This document shows, in pieces, positions 17,156 to 25,176 of a stretch of DNA of 64,000 nucleotides (the stretch's first letter is position 1; each line of letters begins with the position of its first letter). A program made the translations under genes and the position numbers. The stretch is taken from contig NZ_JACSKA010000001.1 in assembly GCF_018617385.1 (NCBI RefSeq), positions 1,373,179-1,437,178 on the forward strand, written 5' to 3'. The notes under the pieces were generated by a model that saw nothing but the letters and a program-made list of their open reading frames with translations, searched no databases and was not told the origin of the DNA. Source of the stretch: Exiguobacterium sp018617385 (GTDB lineage Bacteria > Bacillota > Bacilli > Exiguobacteriales > Exiguobacteriaceae).

Positions 17156-17181
17156 ATACCCGACAATTTATTTCGGAAAAC
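17156..17181 (-). promoter_or_regulatory. SigB-like promoter of the aldo/keto reductase gene
   Basis: On the minus strand GTTTTC (17176-17181) - 14 nt - GGGTAT (17156-17161), a close match to the SigB consensus. It starts at the stop codon of the upstream ABC permease gene. Confidence 0.6.
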
Positions 17182-17975
17182 TAAATCGTCAAATCTTTTC
17201 GGGTGAATCGGATGAACGAGAGTGCTGAAAAGATGGTCAAGAGACCGAGTAACCAGATGAAATGGATGCCCCAATACTCCTCACGCATGATGGCACCTGC
17301 GTCAAAGAGAGAGAAGAATGAGAGGTTTGACATCCAATCGAATTGATCGCTCACTCCTTGGATGATATTCACCATGAGAAAGAACGTGAATATCCCGCCC
17401 GTCACCATATAGGATTTACTACTATCATCGAATAGACTCGCAATCACATAAGCGGCCACGCCTAGGACGAGCAACATGAGCGCCCCATTCAATTGAAGCA
17501 TCCACAGAACCGCATAGTCGATTTGTAAATCGAACAGAAGGTCCGCTACCATTAAACTCAATCCATTCAGACCGACAAATAGCCCGACTGCCACAATCAA
17601 CACAACAAAGCTTGACATCACATACGTGACTCGAGAAATCGGTGCTGCCATATACAACATGATTTCTCCAGAATCGACCGGTTTGGCCAACAGTTTCGAG
17701 GCGAAAGTCAATGCGAATAAAACCGCGAGCACATAGAAAATCAACCCATAATAGTTGCTCGACAATAGATTGAGAACGTTGTCCATCGCCATCGACGCAT
17801 CGATTTGGAAGACGTCGAGAAGCTCAGGTGGTAACGATTCTAATTTTGCCTCAATCAAGCCTGTTTCTTGAATAGATGGGAAGATGGCGGCTAAGAAAAA
17901 GAGATATATGCTGGTCCCGACTGAATATCCAAGAATCCAACTGCGATTCTGTTTCAACATGGAGCGAATTAACAT
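17181..17975 (-). CDS. ABC-2 type transporter permease
   Basis: A 264-residue protein with six hydrophobic segments and the arrangement of ABC-2 exporter permeases: a first helix in residues 15-35, a long extracellular loop (LESLPPELLDVFQIDASM), and a cytoplasmic loop ending in AAPISRVTYV before helix three. It should form the channel for the ATPase encoded immediately upstream (1 bp between the genes). The start ATG is weakly supported because it lies within the ATPase end region. Substrate unknown; a lipophilic drug or lipid-like molecule is likely given the TetR regulator next door. Confidence 0.88.
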   Translation of the reverse strand: MLIRSMLKQNRSWILGYSVGTSIYLFFLAAIFPSIQETGLIEAKLESLPPELLDVFQIDASMAMDNVLNLLSSNYYGLIFYVLAVLFALTFASKLLAKPVDSGEIMLYMAAPISRVTYVMSSFVVLIVAVGLFVGLNGLSLMVADLLFDLQIDYAVLWMLQLNGALMLLVLGVAAYVIASLFDDSSKSYMVTGGIFTFFLMVNIIQGVSDQFDWMSNLSFFSLFDAGAIMREEYWGIHFIWLLGLLTIFSALSFIRFTRKDLTI

Positions 17976-17976
17976 G

Positions 17977-18849
17977 TCATGTCGCCTCCCCGTAATACTG
18001 CATGAATAAATGTTCGAGCTCGTCTGTACCGCTTGACAATGATTGAATCTGGAAATCCGCCAACGTTCGAATGAGATGGTTCAACTCTGATGGTGTGGAG
18101 ATGGTGACCTCAACATGCATGCCGTCCCGTTCACCAGAATCGGCCGCGAAGCGGGCGGCTTCCGCTTCCGTTGAAAATTCGACTCGATACCGTTTCACGC
18201 TATGTTGTCGTAATTGTTCCATATCCTCTTCGATGATGATGCGTCCATCTTTAATCAACGCGGCACGGTCGCACGTCCGCTCCATCTCAGGGAAATGGTG
18301 AGAACTCATGAGAATCGCTTTTCCTAATTGTTTTTCTTCAATTAACCAATCGATTAGACGCTCTTGCATGAGCGGGTCTAATCCGCTCGTCGGTTCATCC
18401 AATATATAGACGGGCACATCTTTCATGAAGCAGGTGATGATCGCAAGCTTTTGCTTCATCCCTTTTGACATTTTCCGTACTTTCGTCGCCTCATCGAATG
18501 AAAACCGTTCACGTAATTGTCGTTCACGATCCGGATTCGTTTTGTGCAGATGGCGCGTCAATCGAATGATCTCTTCCCCCGTCATGTTTTGGGGATAATT
18601 GATTTCTCCCGGCAAATAGCCGACGCTCTGCTTCACTTGCTCCGTCTCCTGCCAACAGTCGAATCCGTTGATGGTCGCCTTGCCTTCACTCGGCTTCAAC
18701 AGACCCATCAAATGTCGAATCGTTGTGGATTTCCCAGCGCCATTCGGTCCGATGAATCCGAAGATTGTTCCTGGTGTCACTTGAAGGGATACATCAAAAA
18801 TGCCATGTGTATCATCAAATCGTTTCGTCAATCGCTGGATCCGAATCAT
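17977..18849 (-). CDS. ABC transporter ATP-binding protein
   Basis: A 290-residue ATPase of an exporter. Walker A is GPNGAGKST (about 34-42), the signature is KMSKGMKQKL and Walker B is VYILDEPTSGLDP. The C-terminal 70 residues form the short extra domain common in drug and lantibiotic-type ATPases. The start ATG has a GAGGGGTCGAG site. It forms an operon with the permease and is divergent from a TetR gene across a region of repeated half-sites. Confidence 0.93.
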   Translation of the reverse strand: MIRIQRLTKRFDDTHGIFDVSLQVTPGTIFGFIGPNGAGKSTTIRHLMGLLKPSEGKATINGFDCWQETEQVKQSVGYLPGEINYPQNMTGEEIIRLTRHLHKTNPDRERQLRERFSFDEATKVRKMSKGMKQKLAIITCFMKDVPVYILDEPTSGLDPLMQERLIDWLIEEKQLGKAILMSSHHFPEMERTCDRAALIKDGRIIIEEDMEQLRQHSVKRYRVEFSTEAEAARFAADSGERDGMHVEVTISTPSELNHLIRTLADFQIQSLSSGTDELEHLFMQYYGEAT

Positions 18850-18864
18850 CTCGACCCCTCCTTT

Positions 18865-18947
18865 TTTTGTAATATCTGAACAATATGATTACAAAACTAG
18901 TATATCACGTTCTTTTTTGAAATGGAAATGGTATATTTATTACAAAA
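18865..18947. promoter_or_regulatory. TetR operator region with three half-sites
   Basis: TTTTGTAAT (18865-18873) faces ATTACAAAA (18888-18896), and a second ATTACAAAA follows at 18939-18947, 51 bp on. The longer motif TTACAAAACTAG is shared by the last two. The region covers both divergent promoters, so the TetR protein probably represses both transcripts. Confidence 0.6.
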
Positions 18948-18971
18948 CTAGAGAAAGGAGCGCTCCGATCA

Positions 18972-19535
18972 ATGGATGGATTTGCGAAACGCACCGAAGA
19001 AAAACAACAAGCGATCTTACGTGCCGCTTATGACTTGATGACAGAGAAGCAATCCCGATTTACAATCAGTGAACTAGCGAAACGAGCGCATGTCTCCCCC
19101 GTATCCATCTATAATTACTTCGGTTCAAAAGACCAGGTCATCGTGGAAATCTTAAAGCAAATGACAGAAGAGCAGATGAGTTGGATTGAACAGGCGATTG
19201 AGTCGAACGCTCCCTTCGATGCGTTACTCGTCGAGATCCTAAAACGAAAAATCCAGACGGCGGTTCTCTTTGACGAGACCATCACAGCAATGATTCAACA
19301 AGACCCGAACTGGGAACAGCTTGCGACTCGAGGATATACTGCTTTCGCCCGGTTGATCGAATACGGGAAGGCCCAAGGGTCAATCGATTCGACGTTATCC
19401 ACTTCTTCTTATTTACGCTATGTACAGTTCATGCAACAGGCCATCCTGTCCGATCCTCAGTTTTCAATCGAGGATATGAAGGAAACGATGGAAGTCTACT
19501 TTCATTTCTTTTTGAATGGGGTCATGAAACGCTAA
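18972..19535 (+). CDS. TetR-family transcriptional regulator
   Basis: A 187-residue regulator. The HTH lies at about 27-50 (FTISELAKRAHVSPVSIYNY) followed by FGSKDQVIVEIL, the usual TetR pattern. The C-terminal helices form the ligand pocket and dimer interface. The start ATG follows GAAAGGAG. It is divergent from the ABC exporter and has its own terminator, so it very probably controls that exporter in response to the exported compound. Confidence 0.92.
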   Translation: MDGFAKRTEEKQQAILRAAYDLMTEKQSRFTISELAKRAHVSPVSIYNYFGSKDQVIVEILKQMTEEQMSWIEQAIESNAPFDALLVEILKRKIQTAVLFDETITAMIQQDPNWEQLATRGYTAFARLIEYGKAQGSIDSTLSTSSYLRYVQFMQQAILSDPQFSIEDMKETMEVYFHFFLNGVMKR

Positions 19536-19537
19536 AA

Positions 19538-19575
19538 GGTGACTGTCTCAAGCAAGCAGACAGTCACCATTTTTT
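19538..19575. terminator. Bidirectional terminator between tetR and the FAD oxidoreductase
   Basis: Perfect 11-bp stem GGTGACTGTCT / AGACAGTCACC with T runs on both sides. Confidence 0.9.
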
Positions 19576-20686
19576 ATGTGTGATAGATAAAGTCTTCAAT
19601 TGGATAGAGCGATAGATCCACTTCCGCGTCTCCTGTCAGAACGAGGTCACTCAACACTTTTCCGATGAACGGGCCGACCGTCAAACCGGATGATCCCAGA
19701 CCGTTCGCGACCAACAGTTTTTCTGCCCCAGGCACCCTTCCGAGTACGGGAATTGAATTCGGTGTGACCGGACGGAAGCCGACTTTCGTCTCCACGAGTT
19801 CTGCCTCAGAAAGTCCAGGTGCCGACTCCAAACCTTTCGTCAGTACTTCGTGTACTCCGATTGCAGTCGGACGAACGTCGAACGCTTTTCCTTTCTCATG
19901 TGTCGAACCGATGACCACTTTCCCGTCGTCAAATCCGAGTAAATAGCGGCGTCGTGGCGGCATGACGACCGGCCAGTCAGATGCATCTGTATCCTTCAAC
20001 TGGACGTGGACGAGCTGGGCCTTTTCCCCTTCGACTCGTACCGTATATCCAAGAGGCTGTAACAGTTCCGGTAACCAAGCACCCGTCGCGAGGATGATTT
20101 CATCCGCTTCATATCTCACTCCGTCACACTCCACACCAATCTCATCTCCGCTCGTCAACCGTGCGGAACCGTTGACAAATTTGACACCACGCTTGATGGC
20201 GACTCTCTCAAGTGCAGCGCGAAAGCGACCGCCGTCGACCCTAGCCCCTCCTGTCACGAAGAGTGCATCGTATTCATCCGATAACGGCGGGAAACGATGT
20301 TGTGCCTCTTCAGCAGTCAGTCGTTCGAGTTCACCGATTTCTGGCGCTTCTTCTCGACGAAGCAAAGTTCGCTCCATCATCTGGTCGAGCTTTGTTTCTT
20401 CATGGAGCGCAAGCGTCCCGACACGTTTGTATCCGGTGTCCGTCTCCCCTTCAGCCTCCAGCTCTTTGACGACCTTAGGATAATAGCTTGCTCCGCCTTT
20501 CGCCAGTGCATACCAAGCTTTGTTGCGTCGCTGCGCAATCCACGGACATACGATTCCAGCCGCCGCATCCGTTGCTCTTCCTTCTTCTTTCCGGTCAATG
20601 ACCGTTACATCCGCTTTACCAGCTAAATGATAGGCAGCCGAAACACCGACGATCCCTGACCCGATAATCACTATTTTCTTCATCAT
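19574..20686 (-). CDS. FAD-dependent oxidoreductase, D-amino acid oxidase/dehydrogenase family
   Basis: A 370-residue flavoprotein of the DAO family (glycine oxidase / DadA-like; B. subtilis YurR is similar as I recall). The dinucleotide fold IVIIGSGIVGVSAAYHL is at residues 5-21 and the closing FAD motif NGLGSSGLTVGPFIG near 340. GIVCPWIAQRRNKAW follows the covalent or contact region. It should oxidise an amine or D-amino acid; the electron acceptor is not apparent. The start has no site at normal distance: AAAGGAT lies 29 nt upstream, separated by a perfect hairpin, as in the TspO-like gene. Confidence 0.85.
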   Translation of the reverse strand: MMKKIVIIGSGIVGVSAAYHLAGKADVTVIDRKEEGRATDAAAGIVCPWIAQRRNKAWYALAKGGASYYPKVVKELEAEGETDTGYKRVGTLALHEETKLDQMMERTLLRREEAPEIGELERLTAEEAQHRFPPLSDEYDALFVTGGARVDGGRFRAALERVAIKRGVKFVNGSARLTSGDEIGVECDGVRYEADEIILATGAWLPELLQPLGYTVRVEGEKAQLVHVQLKDTDASDWPVVMPPRRRYLLGFDDGKVVIGSTHEKGKAFDVRPTAIGVHEVLTKGLESAPGLSEAELVETKVGFRPVTPNSIPVLGRVPGAEKLLVANGLGSSGLTVGPFIGKVLSDLVLTGDAEVDLSLYPIEDFIYHT

Positions 20687-20688
20687 AA

Positions 20689-20722
20689 ATCTGTCTTGCT
20701 CAGACAGATGGACACATCCTTT
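20689..20722 (-). promoter_or_regulatory. Shine-Dalgarno separated from its start by a hairpin
   Basis: AAAGGAT lies at 20716-20722. After 6 nt comes the stem ATCTGTC / GACAGAT with a 7-nt loop (20689-20709), then TT and the ATG at 20686. If the hairpin forms, the effective spacing is 8 nt, which is ideal. Confidence 0.6.
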
Positions 20723-20730
20723 CGTAAAAA

Positions 20731-20757
20731 AATCATCGACCCAACGGATCGATGATT
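20731..20757 (-). terminator. Terminator of the BI-1 family gene
   Basis: Perfect stem AATCATCGA / TCGATGATT, followed on the minus strand by TTTTT. Confidence 0.85.
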
Positions 20758-20762
20758 GATTC

Positions 20763-21497
20763 TTATTCTCTCATCGCTAGACGATAAAGTAAATCTAACA
20801 ACTCGATGTAGAGCCACACGAGCGTGACGATTAATCCGAATGCCGCGACCCATTCCAACTGTTTCGGAGCCCGAGCTTCGACTTGACTTGCGATGAAGTC
20901 GAAATCTAAGACGAGAGCGAGTGAAGCGACGATGACAATCACGAATTGAACACCGATCGCAAGTGGGCTTGAACCGGTCATGAATGCCAAGCCTGAACCG
21001 AACAAACTCATAACGAGTTGCACAAGATATAACAACATGACTGTGAACATGGCTGCCATGACACCAGCTTTAAACTTCTGTGTCACTTTGACGAGCCCTG
21101 TCGTATAGACAAACCACATCGCAAAGGCAACGACAAACGTCGTCAATACGGCGCGTCCCACAATACCAGGCACCATCGCTTCAAAGAAATACGAAATCGA
21201 ACCGACAAAGACACCTTCGATAATCCCGTATAGTGGCGCGACGACCGGTGCTGTATTCGGTTTAAACGTGATGAGCAAAGCAAAGATAAAGCCGAGGATG
21301 AGTGACCCGATCATGAGCGGGAACAAGAGCCCTTCTCCGATTGTCGGAACGACAAGCCATGTCGTACCGGCTGCCGCTGTCACGAGTAAAAGCAAGGTGA
21401 ACACTTTAGACCATGTTCCTGCTTTCGTCATCGGTTCGGCACTGTAAGCTGTGGACTGCATTGATTTACGAAGTAATGGATTCGATTTTAAGTTCAA
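20763..21497 (-). CDS. Bax inhibitor-1/YccA-family membrane protein
   Basis: A 244-residue protein with seven hydrophobic segments after a polar N-terminus of about 30 residues. The seventh ends in a conserved YIELLDLLYRLAMRE tail, and GIIEGVFVGSISYFFE and LDFDFI are family features. Bacterial members such as B. subtilis YetJ leak calcium in a pH-dependent way. It is cotranscribed with the upstream DJ-1 gene (26 bp apart). The start is TTG, 10 nt after AAAGGAG, and sits inside the perfect palindrome TTCAACGTTGAA (21493-21504), which could limit its translation. Confidence 0.87.
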   Translation of the reverse strand: MNLKSNPLLRKSMQSTAYSAEPMTKAGTWSKVFTLLLLVTAAAGTTWLVVPTIGEGLLFPLMIGSLILGFIFALLITFKPNTAPVVAPLYGIIEGVFVGSISYFFEAMVPGIVGRAVLTTFVVAFAMWFVYTTGLVKVTQKFKAGVMAAMFTVMLLYLVQLVMSLFGSGLAFMTGSSPLAIGVQFVIVIVASLALVLDFDFIASQVEARAPKQLEWVAAFGLIVTLVWLYIELLDLLYRLAMRE

Positions 21498-21523
21498 CGT
21501 TGAATAGCTCCTTTATGGTTCAG

Positions 21524-22048
21524 TTACTGTTTTGCGAAGACGTCGATGAACGCACGCATATAATCTGGTAAGTCTGGCGGACGACGACTTGAGACGATAT
21601 GTCCGTCGACGACGACCGGCTCATCATGCCAAATCGCTCCCGCATTTTCCATGTCATCTTTGATTCCCGGCGTGCTCGTCACGTTCACCCCGTCTAGAAT
21701 GTTCGCAGAAATCAACACCCAACCGGCGTGACAGATTTGACCGATTGGTCGTTTTTGTTCATCCATATAACGGACGAATCCTTTCACCGAATCGAAACGG
21801 CGCAATAAGTCAGGTGACCATCCGCCTGGCACGAGGATCGCATCGAACGATGTGATGTCGACATCATCGAACGCCACATCAGATTTTGCGGGCACACCGT
21901 ATTTACCGATATATGCGTGATCGGCCTTCTCCCCAGCGAGGATCACGTGCGCTCCCTCTTCACGAAGGCGATGCACCGGGTACCAAAGCTCTAAATCCTC
22001 GAAGTCATTACTGACAAGTTGAAGGACTTTCTTCCCTTGTAATTTCAT
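21524..22048 (-). CDS. DJ-1/PfpI-family protein (general stress protein 18-like)
   Basis: A 174-residue class I glutamine-amidotransferase-like protein. The nucleophile elbow GQICHAGWVL places the reactive Cys at 106, with the Glu of FEDLELWY near 20 as its partner. B. subtilis YfkM is a close counterpart and is stress induced. Members deglycate or remove reactive carbonyls, or act as proteases; the exact role is debated. I chose the ATG at 22048 because AAAGGAGGGG precedes it by 5 nt; the longer frame to 22069 has no site. A SigB-like promoter lies upstream, and the BI-1 gene follows in the same transcript. Confidence 0.9.
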   Translation of the reverse strand: MKLQGKKVLQLVSNDFEDLELWYPVHRLREEGAHVILAGEKADHAYIGKYGVPAKSDVAFDDVDITSFDAILVPGGWSPDLLRRFDSVKGFVRYMDEQKRPIGQICHAGWVLISANILDGVNVTSTPGIKDDMENAGAIWHDEPVVVDGHIVSSRRPPDLPDYMRAFIDVFAKQ

Positions 22049-22077
22049 CAAACCCCTCCTTTTATTCATTCCCCATT

Positions 22078-22104
22078 ATACCCGAAACCGCTAGTCACGA
22101 AAAC
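22078..22104 (-). promoter_or_regulatory. SigB-like promoter of the DJ-1/BI-1 operon, overlapping a TATAAT
   Basis: On the minus strand GTTTTC (22099-22104) - 15 nt - GGGTAT (22078-22083). The same bases run into TATAAT (22075-22080), so SigA may also read it. Confidence 0.55.
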
Positions 22105-22226
22105 GAAGAATCATGATTGTTTTTTCAGTATATGGATTCATCCTGATTCACGACACTATATCTTGTGTTTCCTTCCCACAATTGATACCTTTAGTGGTAG
22201 GAGATTGAGAAGGAGGAACATCACGT

Positions 22227-23021
22227 ATGAAACAATATCATGACTTATGTCGACACATCCTCGACCATGGTGTCGTAAAAGAAGACCGGACCGGGACCGG
22301 GACAACGAGTGTATTTGGTTACCAAATGCGTTTCAATCTGCAAGAAGGGTTCCCCCTTATCACGACGAAGAAATTACATATTCGTTCCATCATTCACGAA
22401 CTATTATGGTTCATCTCAGGAGAGACGAACGTCCGATACCTTCAAGATAACGGGGTCCGCATTTGGAACGAATGGGCAGACGAAGAAGGCAATCTTGGTC
22501 CAGTATACGGTTCACAGTGGCGTTCTTTCCCACGCCCGGACGGTTCTTCTGTCGATCAGTTGGCTCAAGTGATTGACCAAATAAAGACGAACCCAGATTC
22601 AAGAAGGTTGATCGTCTCGGCATGGAACCCAGGACAGCTAGAGGAGATGGCCCTGCCGCCGTGTCATTTACTTTTCCAATTCTATGTCGCTGACGGGAAG
22701 CTTTCTTGTCAATTGTATCAACGGAGCGCCGATACGTTTTTAGGGGTACCGTTCAATATCGCCTCATACGCACTACTCACGCATATGGTCGCACACGTGA
22801 CCGGACTCGAAGTCGGCGACTTTGTCCATACCCTTGGTGATGCACACATCTACCACAACCATCTCGAACAAGTGGAACTTCAGTTGTCGCGTGACCCACG
22901 TCCGCTACCAAAACTCAACATTGTCCGAGACGTCCCTTCAATCGAATCATTCCGTTTTGAGGACTTTGAGATTCTCGGTTATGACCCACATACACATATT
23001 AAAGGAGAAGTGAGCGTATGA
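22227..23021 (+). CDS. thyA: Thymidylate synthase
   Basis: A 264-residue enzyme that methylates dUMP to dTMP with methylene-tetrahydrofolate. The catalytic Cys is in ALPPCHLLFQFYV (near 147), and RRLIVSAWNPG binds phosphate. The length equals that of the E. coli-type ThyA (ThyB in B. subtilis). The start has AAGGAGG. The dfrA start overlaps its stop by 4 nt, so production of dihydrofolate and its recycling are coupled. Confidence 0.98.
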   Translation: MKQYHDLCRHILDHGVVKEDRTGTGTTSVFGYQMRFNLQEGFPLITTKKLHIRSIIHELLWFISGETNVRYLQDNGVRIWNEWADEEGNLGPVYGSQWRSFPRPDGSSVDQLAQVIDQIKTNPDSRRLIVSAWNPGQLEEMALPPCHLLFQFYVADGKLSCQLYQRSADTFLGVPFNIASYALLTHMVAHVTGLEVGDFVHTLGDAHIYHNHLEQVELQLSRDPRPLPKLNIVRDVPSIESFRFEDFEILGYDPHTHIKGEVSV

Positions 23022-23503
23022 TTTCGCATGTCGTCGCGTACGGACTTAATCGGGAAATCGGAAAGGACAATGATTTATTGTGGCGATTGCCGGATGATTT
23101 GAAACACTTTAAATCTGTCACGTCTGGTGGCACGGTCGTCATGGGAAGAAAAACGTTCGAATCCATCGGTAAAGCGTTGCCGAACCGACGCAACATCGTC
23201 GTCACATCTGATGTTTCCTTTTCAGCCGATCAAGTCGAAGTGTGGCATGATTTAGACCGTCTCGTCGAAATGAGTCAACAGGAAGAATGGTTTGTCATCG
23301 GTGGGGCCACGTTATATGAACAGACGATGCCGATGACGAGCCGGATCTATGCAACGGAAGTCGCTGCATCGTTCGAGGCCGATACGTATTATCCCAAACG
23401 AACTGGGGAATGGACGGTTACGAGTACGACCGACCACCCGCAAGACGAAACACACGCATATGCCTTTTCATTCAAACAATACGAAAAAACAGACATCGAA
23501 TAA
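23018..23503 (+). CDS. dfrA: Dihydrofolate reductase
   Basis: A 161-residue enzyme that reduces the dihydrofolate made by ThyA. It has the N-terminal GLNREIGKDNDLLWRLPDDL with the active-site Asp (about 27), the NADPH motif MGRKTFESIG and FVIGGATLYEQ. Length is normal for a chromosomal trimethoprim-sensitive type enzyme. Start overlaps thyA (ATGA). Confidence 0.97.
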   Translation: MISHVVAYGLNREIGKDNDLLWRLPDDLKHFKSVTSGGTVVMGRKTFESIGKALPNRRNIVVTSDVSFSADQVEVWHDLDRLVEMSQQEEWFVIGGATLYEQTMPMTSRIYATEVAASFEADTYYPKRTGEWTVTSTTDHPQDETHAYAFSFKQYEKTDIE

Positions 23504-23517
23504 TTGATGTCTGTTTT
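23486..23517. terminator. Bidirectional terminator after dfrA and the GGDEF gene
   Basis: Stem AAAACAGACATC / GATGTCTGTTTT; the dfrA stop lies in the loop, and T runs follow on both strands. Confidence 0.9.
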
Positions 23518-25008
23518 TTAGTCTGGCAATTTTTCTAGCCACTGTTCAATTTTTCTCGTGATGACTTCGTCCTGTCCTCCGTCCGCATAATCGTCATAGA
23601 TCGCTTCAAGTTCAGACGCCGTTCGTTTCGATACAGCAAGGATGTGGCTGTATTTGCCTCGTTGCTCTTTCACAGCAGACAACGTCCCTCTCGCTTCTTG
23701 CGCACGCGCATCATCCAAGACGAACATCTCGATATTGTCATTACAAGAATACGCCTCGTAAGGACGGTAGACGACTTCATATCGGCGGTGCTCTTTCGGG
23801 AGTCGATCAGCGAGCGATGTATAGGTATTGGCAGACATCGTCACATAGGCGATTCGCTTCTCCTCACGAACAGCAGAAGTGTATCGGACGACACGATTTC
23901 GACCATCTCGTTTCGCCTTATAAAGCGCCTCATCTGCGTAGGCACACCACTCGCCAAGTGTATAGCCTGTCTGGCAGACTCGGGTGTATCCAATCGACAC
24001 CGTCACCTGATGATCGTATGGAAACTCCATCTCTTCGATGCGAGTTCGGACTCGCTCCAGTACCGATTCGACGATCGCACGGTCTGAGACGTTCAAGAGG
24101 ATCAAAAATTCTTCGCCTCCGTATCGGATGAGCTCATCACTAGAGCGAATGGCATGACGGATTTCTTCAGAAACACGATGAAGTACGTCATCCCCATACG
24201 AGTGACCGAACGTATCGTTCAATTGTTTAAAGTGATCGATATCAAGCAGTGCAACGGCAAAACTCTCACCAGACCGCTCCAATCTCGAGATGAACCGAGA
24301 AAAGGTCGCCTTTAAATACTTACGGTTGAAAGCACCCGTTAATTCATCCACGAGTAACGCTTTTGATACGAGACGGGATTTTTCAATATGTAGCCCGAGA
24401 CGCACCAATCGTTCCTCCATGGGAACCCACGATTCCCAATAATCGTCGAATCCATATGAATAGGCAGCAAGACGATAGTGTTCATTCGTTCCGATGACAA
24501 TGAGTGGAACGTAGAGTTTTCTCATTTTGCTCACGAACGATTGGATATCTCGCTCTTTAAATTGTGGCCATAATTCAACATCCATGATGATGGCTTTTGG
24601 CACATCCTCATAATCGTATTCCACGGCTTCTTCAAGGGTCTGCAAAAATACCGGACGTGCCCCGAGCTTCTCAACGCGCGACTTGTAACGACTAAATGTG
24701 GAAAAGCTTGCGGATAAGATAAGGACGAGATCCTCGTCCTCTTGTTCAATCCCCAAGACGGTATGGATATAACGTTTCACAGGAGAGATCAAGGTCAAAG
24801 CTTCCGCTTGTGTAAGGACGCTTGGCAACTCCTTCGCGTCAGACTCGACACGACTAAAGATTTCTAACAAATGCATCAACCGTCGTTGCCGAACTTCCTT
24901 CTTCATCCAATCGAGTAGAAACTCGATATCGCTTTTTGGAATTTGTCTCGACTCCGATATCTTTTTCAAAATCATATGTATACGCTCAGTGAGTTGACCT
25001 TGCTCCAT
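23518..25008 (-). CDS. Diguanylate cyclase with receiver-like domains on both sides
   Basis: A 496-residue protein that should make cyclic di-GMP. Residues 1-85 are helical. About 90-205 is a receiver-like domain (LVLILSASFSTFSRYK, AIIMDVELWP). A GGDEF domain follows (about 215-375) with DELTGAFNRKYL, active-site RYGGEEF near 298 and the inhibitory RxxD site (RSSD) five residues before it, so activity and product inhibition look intact. The C-terminal 110 residues resemble a second, degenerate receiver-like fold (IEMFVLDDARAQEA). The order receiver-GGDEF-receiver is unusual. No histidine kinase lies nearby, so the input is unknown. The start has AGGGGGG. Confidence 0.88.
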   Translation of the reverse strand: MEQGQLTERIHMILKKISESRQIPKSDIEFLLDWMKKEVRQRRLMHLLEIFSRVESDAKELPSVLTQAEALTLISPVKRYIHTVLGIEQEDEDLVLILSASFSTFSRYKSRVEKLGARPVFLQTLEEAVEYDYEDVPKAIIMDVELWPQFKERDIQSFVSKMRKLYVPLIVIGTNEHYRLAAYSYGFDDYWESWVPMEERLVRLGLHIEKSRLVSKALLVDELTGAFNRKYLKATFSRFISRLERSGESFAVALLDIDHFKQLNDTFGHSYGDDVLHRVSEEIRHAIRSSDELIRYGGEEFLILLNVSDRAIVESVLERVRTRIEEMEFPYDHQVTVSIGYTRVCQTGYTLGEWCAYADEALYKAKRDGRNRVVRYTSAVREEKRIAYVTMSANTYTSLADRLPKEHRRYEVVYRPYEAYSCNDNIEMFVLDDARAQEARGTLSAVKEQRGKYSHILAVSKRTASELEAIYDDYADGGQDEVITRKIEQWLEKLPD

Positions 25009-25150
25009 TCCCGTCCCCCCTATGTTCGTACTCCCCGAATTCTCTTATGTTTCGATTATGCGACTTCTCAGGATAAAATACAACTATTTCCTTATTTATT
25101 TTCTATTGTTTTACATATCACTAGGACCTACGTCCTAAAAAAGACATACT

Positions 25151-25173
25151 AAAAGCGGTCTTGCGACCGCTTT
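25151..25173. terminator. Terminator of fumC
   Basis: Stem AAAGCGGTC / GACCGCTTT with the loop TTGC. The T run on the minus strand is short. The rest of the 170-bp gap to the GGDEF gene shows nothing further. Confidence 0.7.
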
Positions 25174-25176
25174 GTG

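Noticed and set aside
19962..20483. 173-codon open frame on the plus strand
   Set aside because: Antisense to the FAD oxidoreductase; Ser/Pro-rich low-complexity product and no ribosome binding site.
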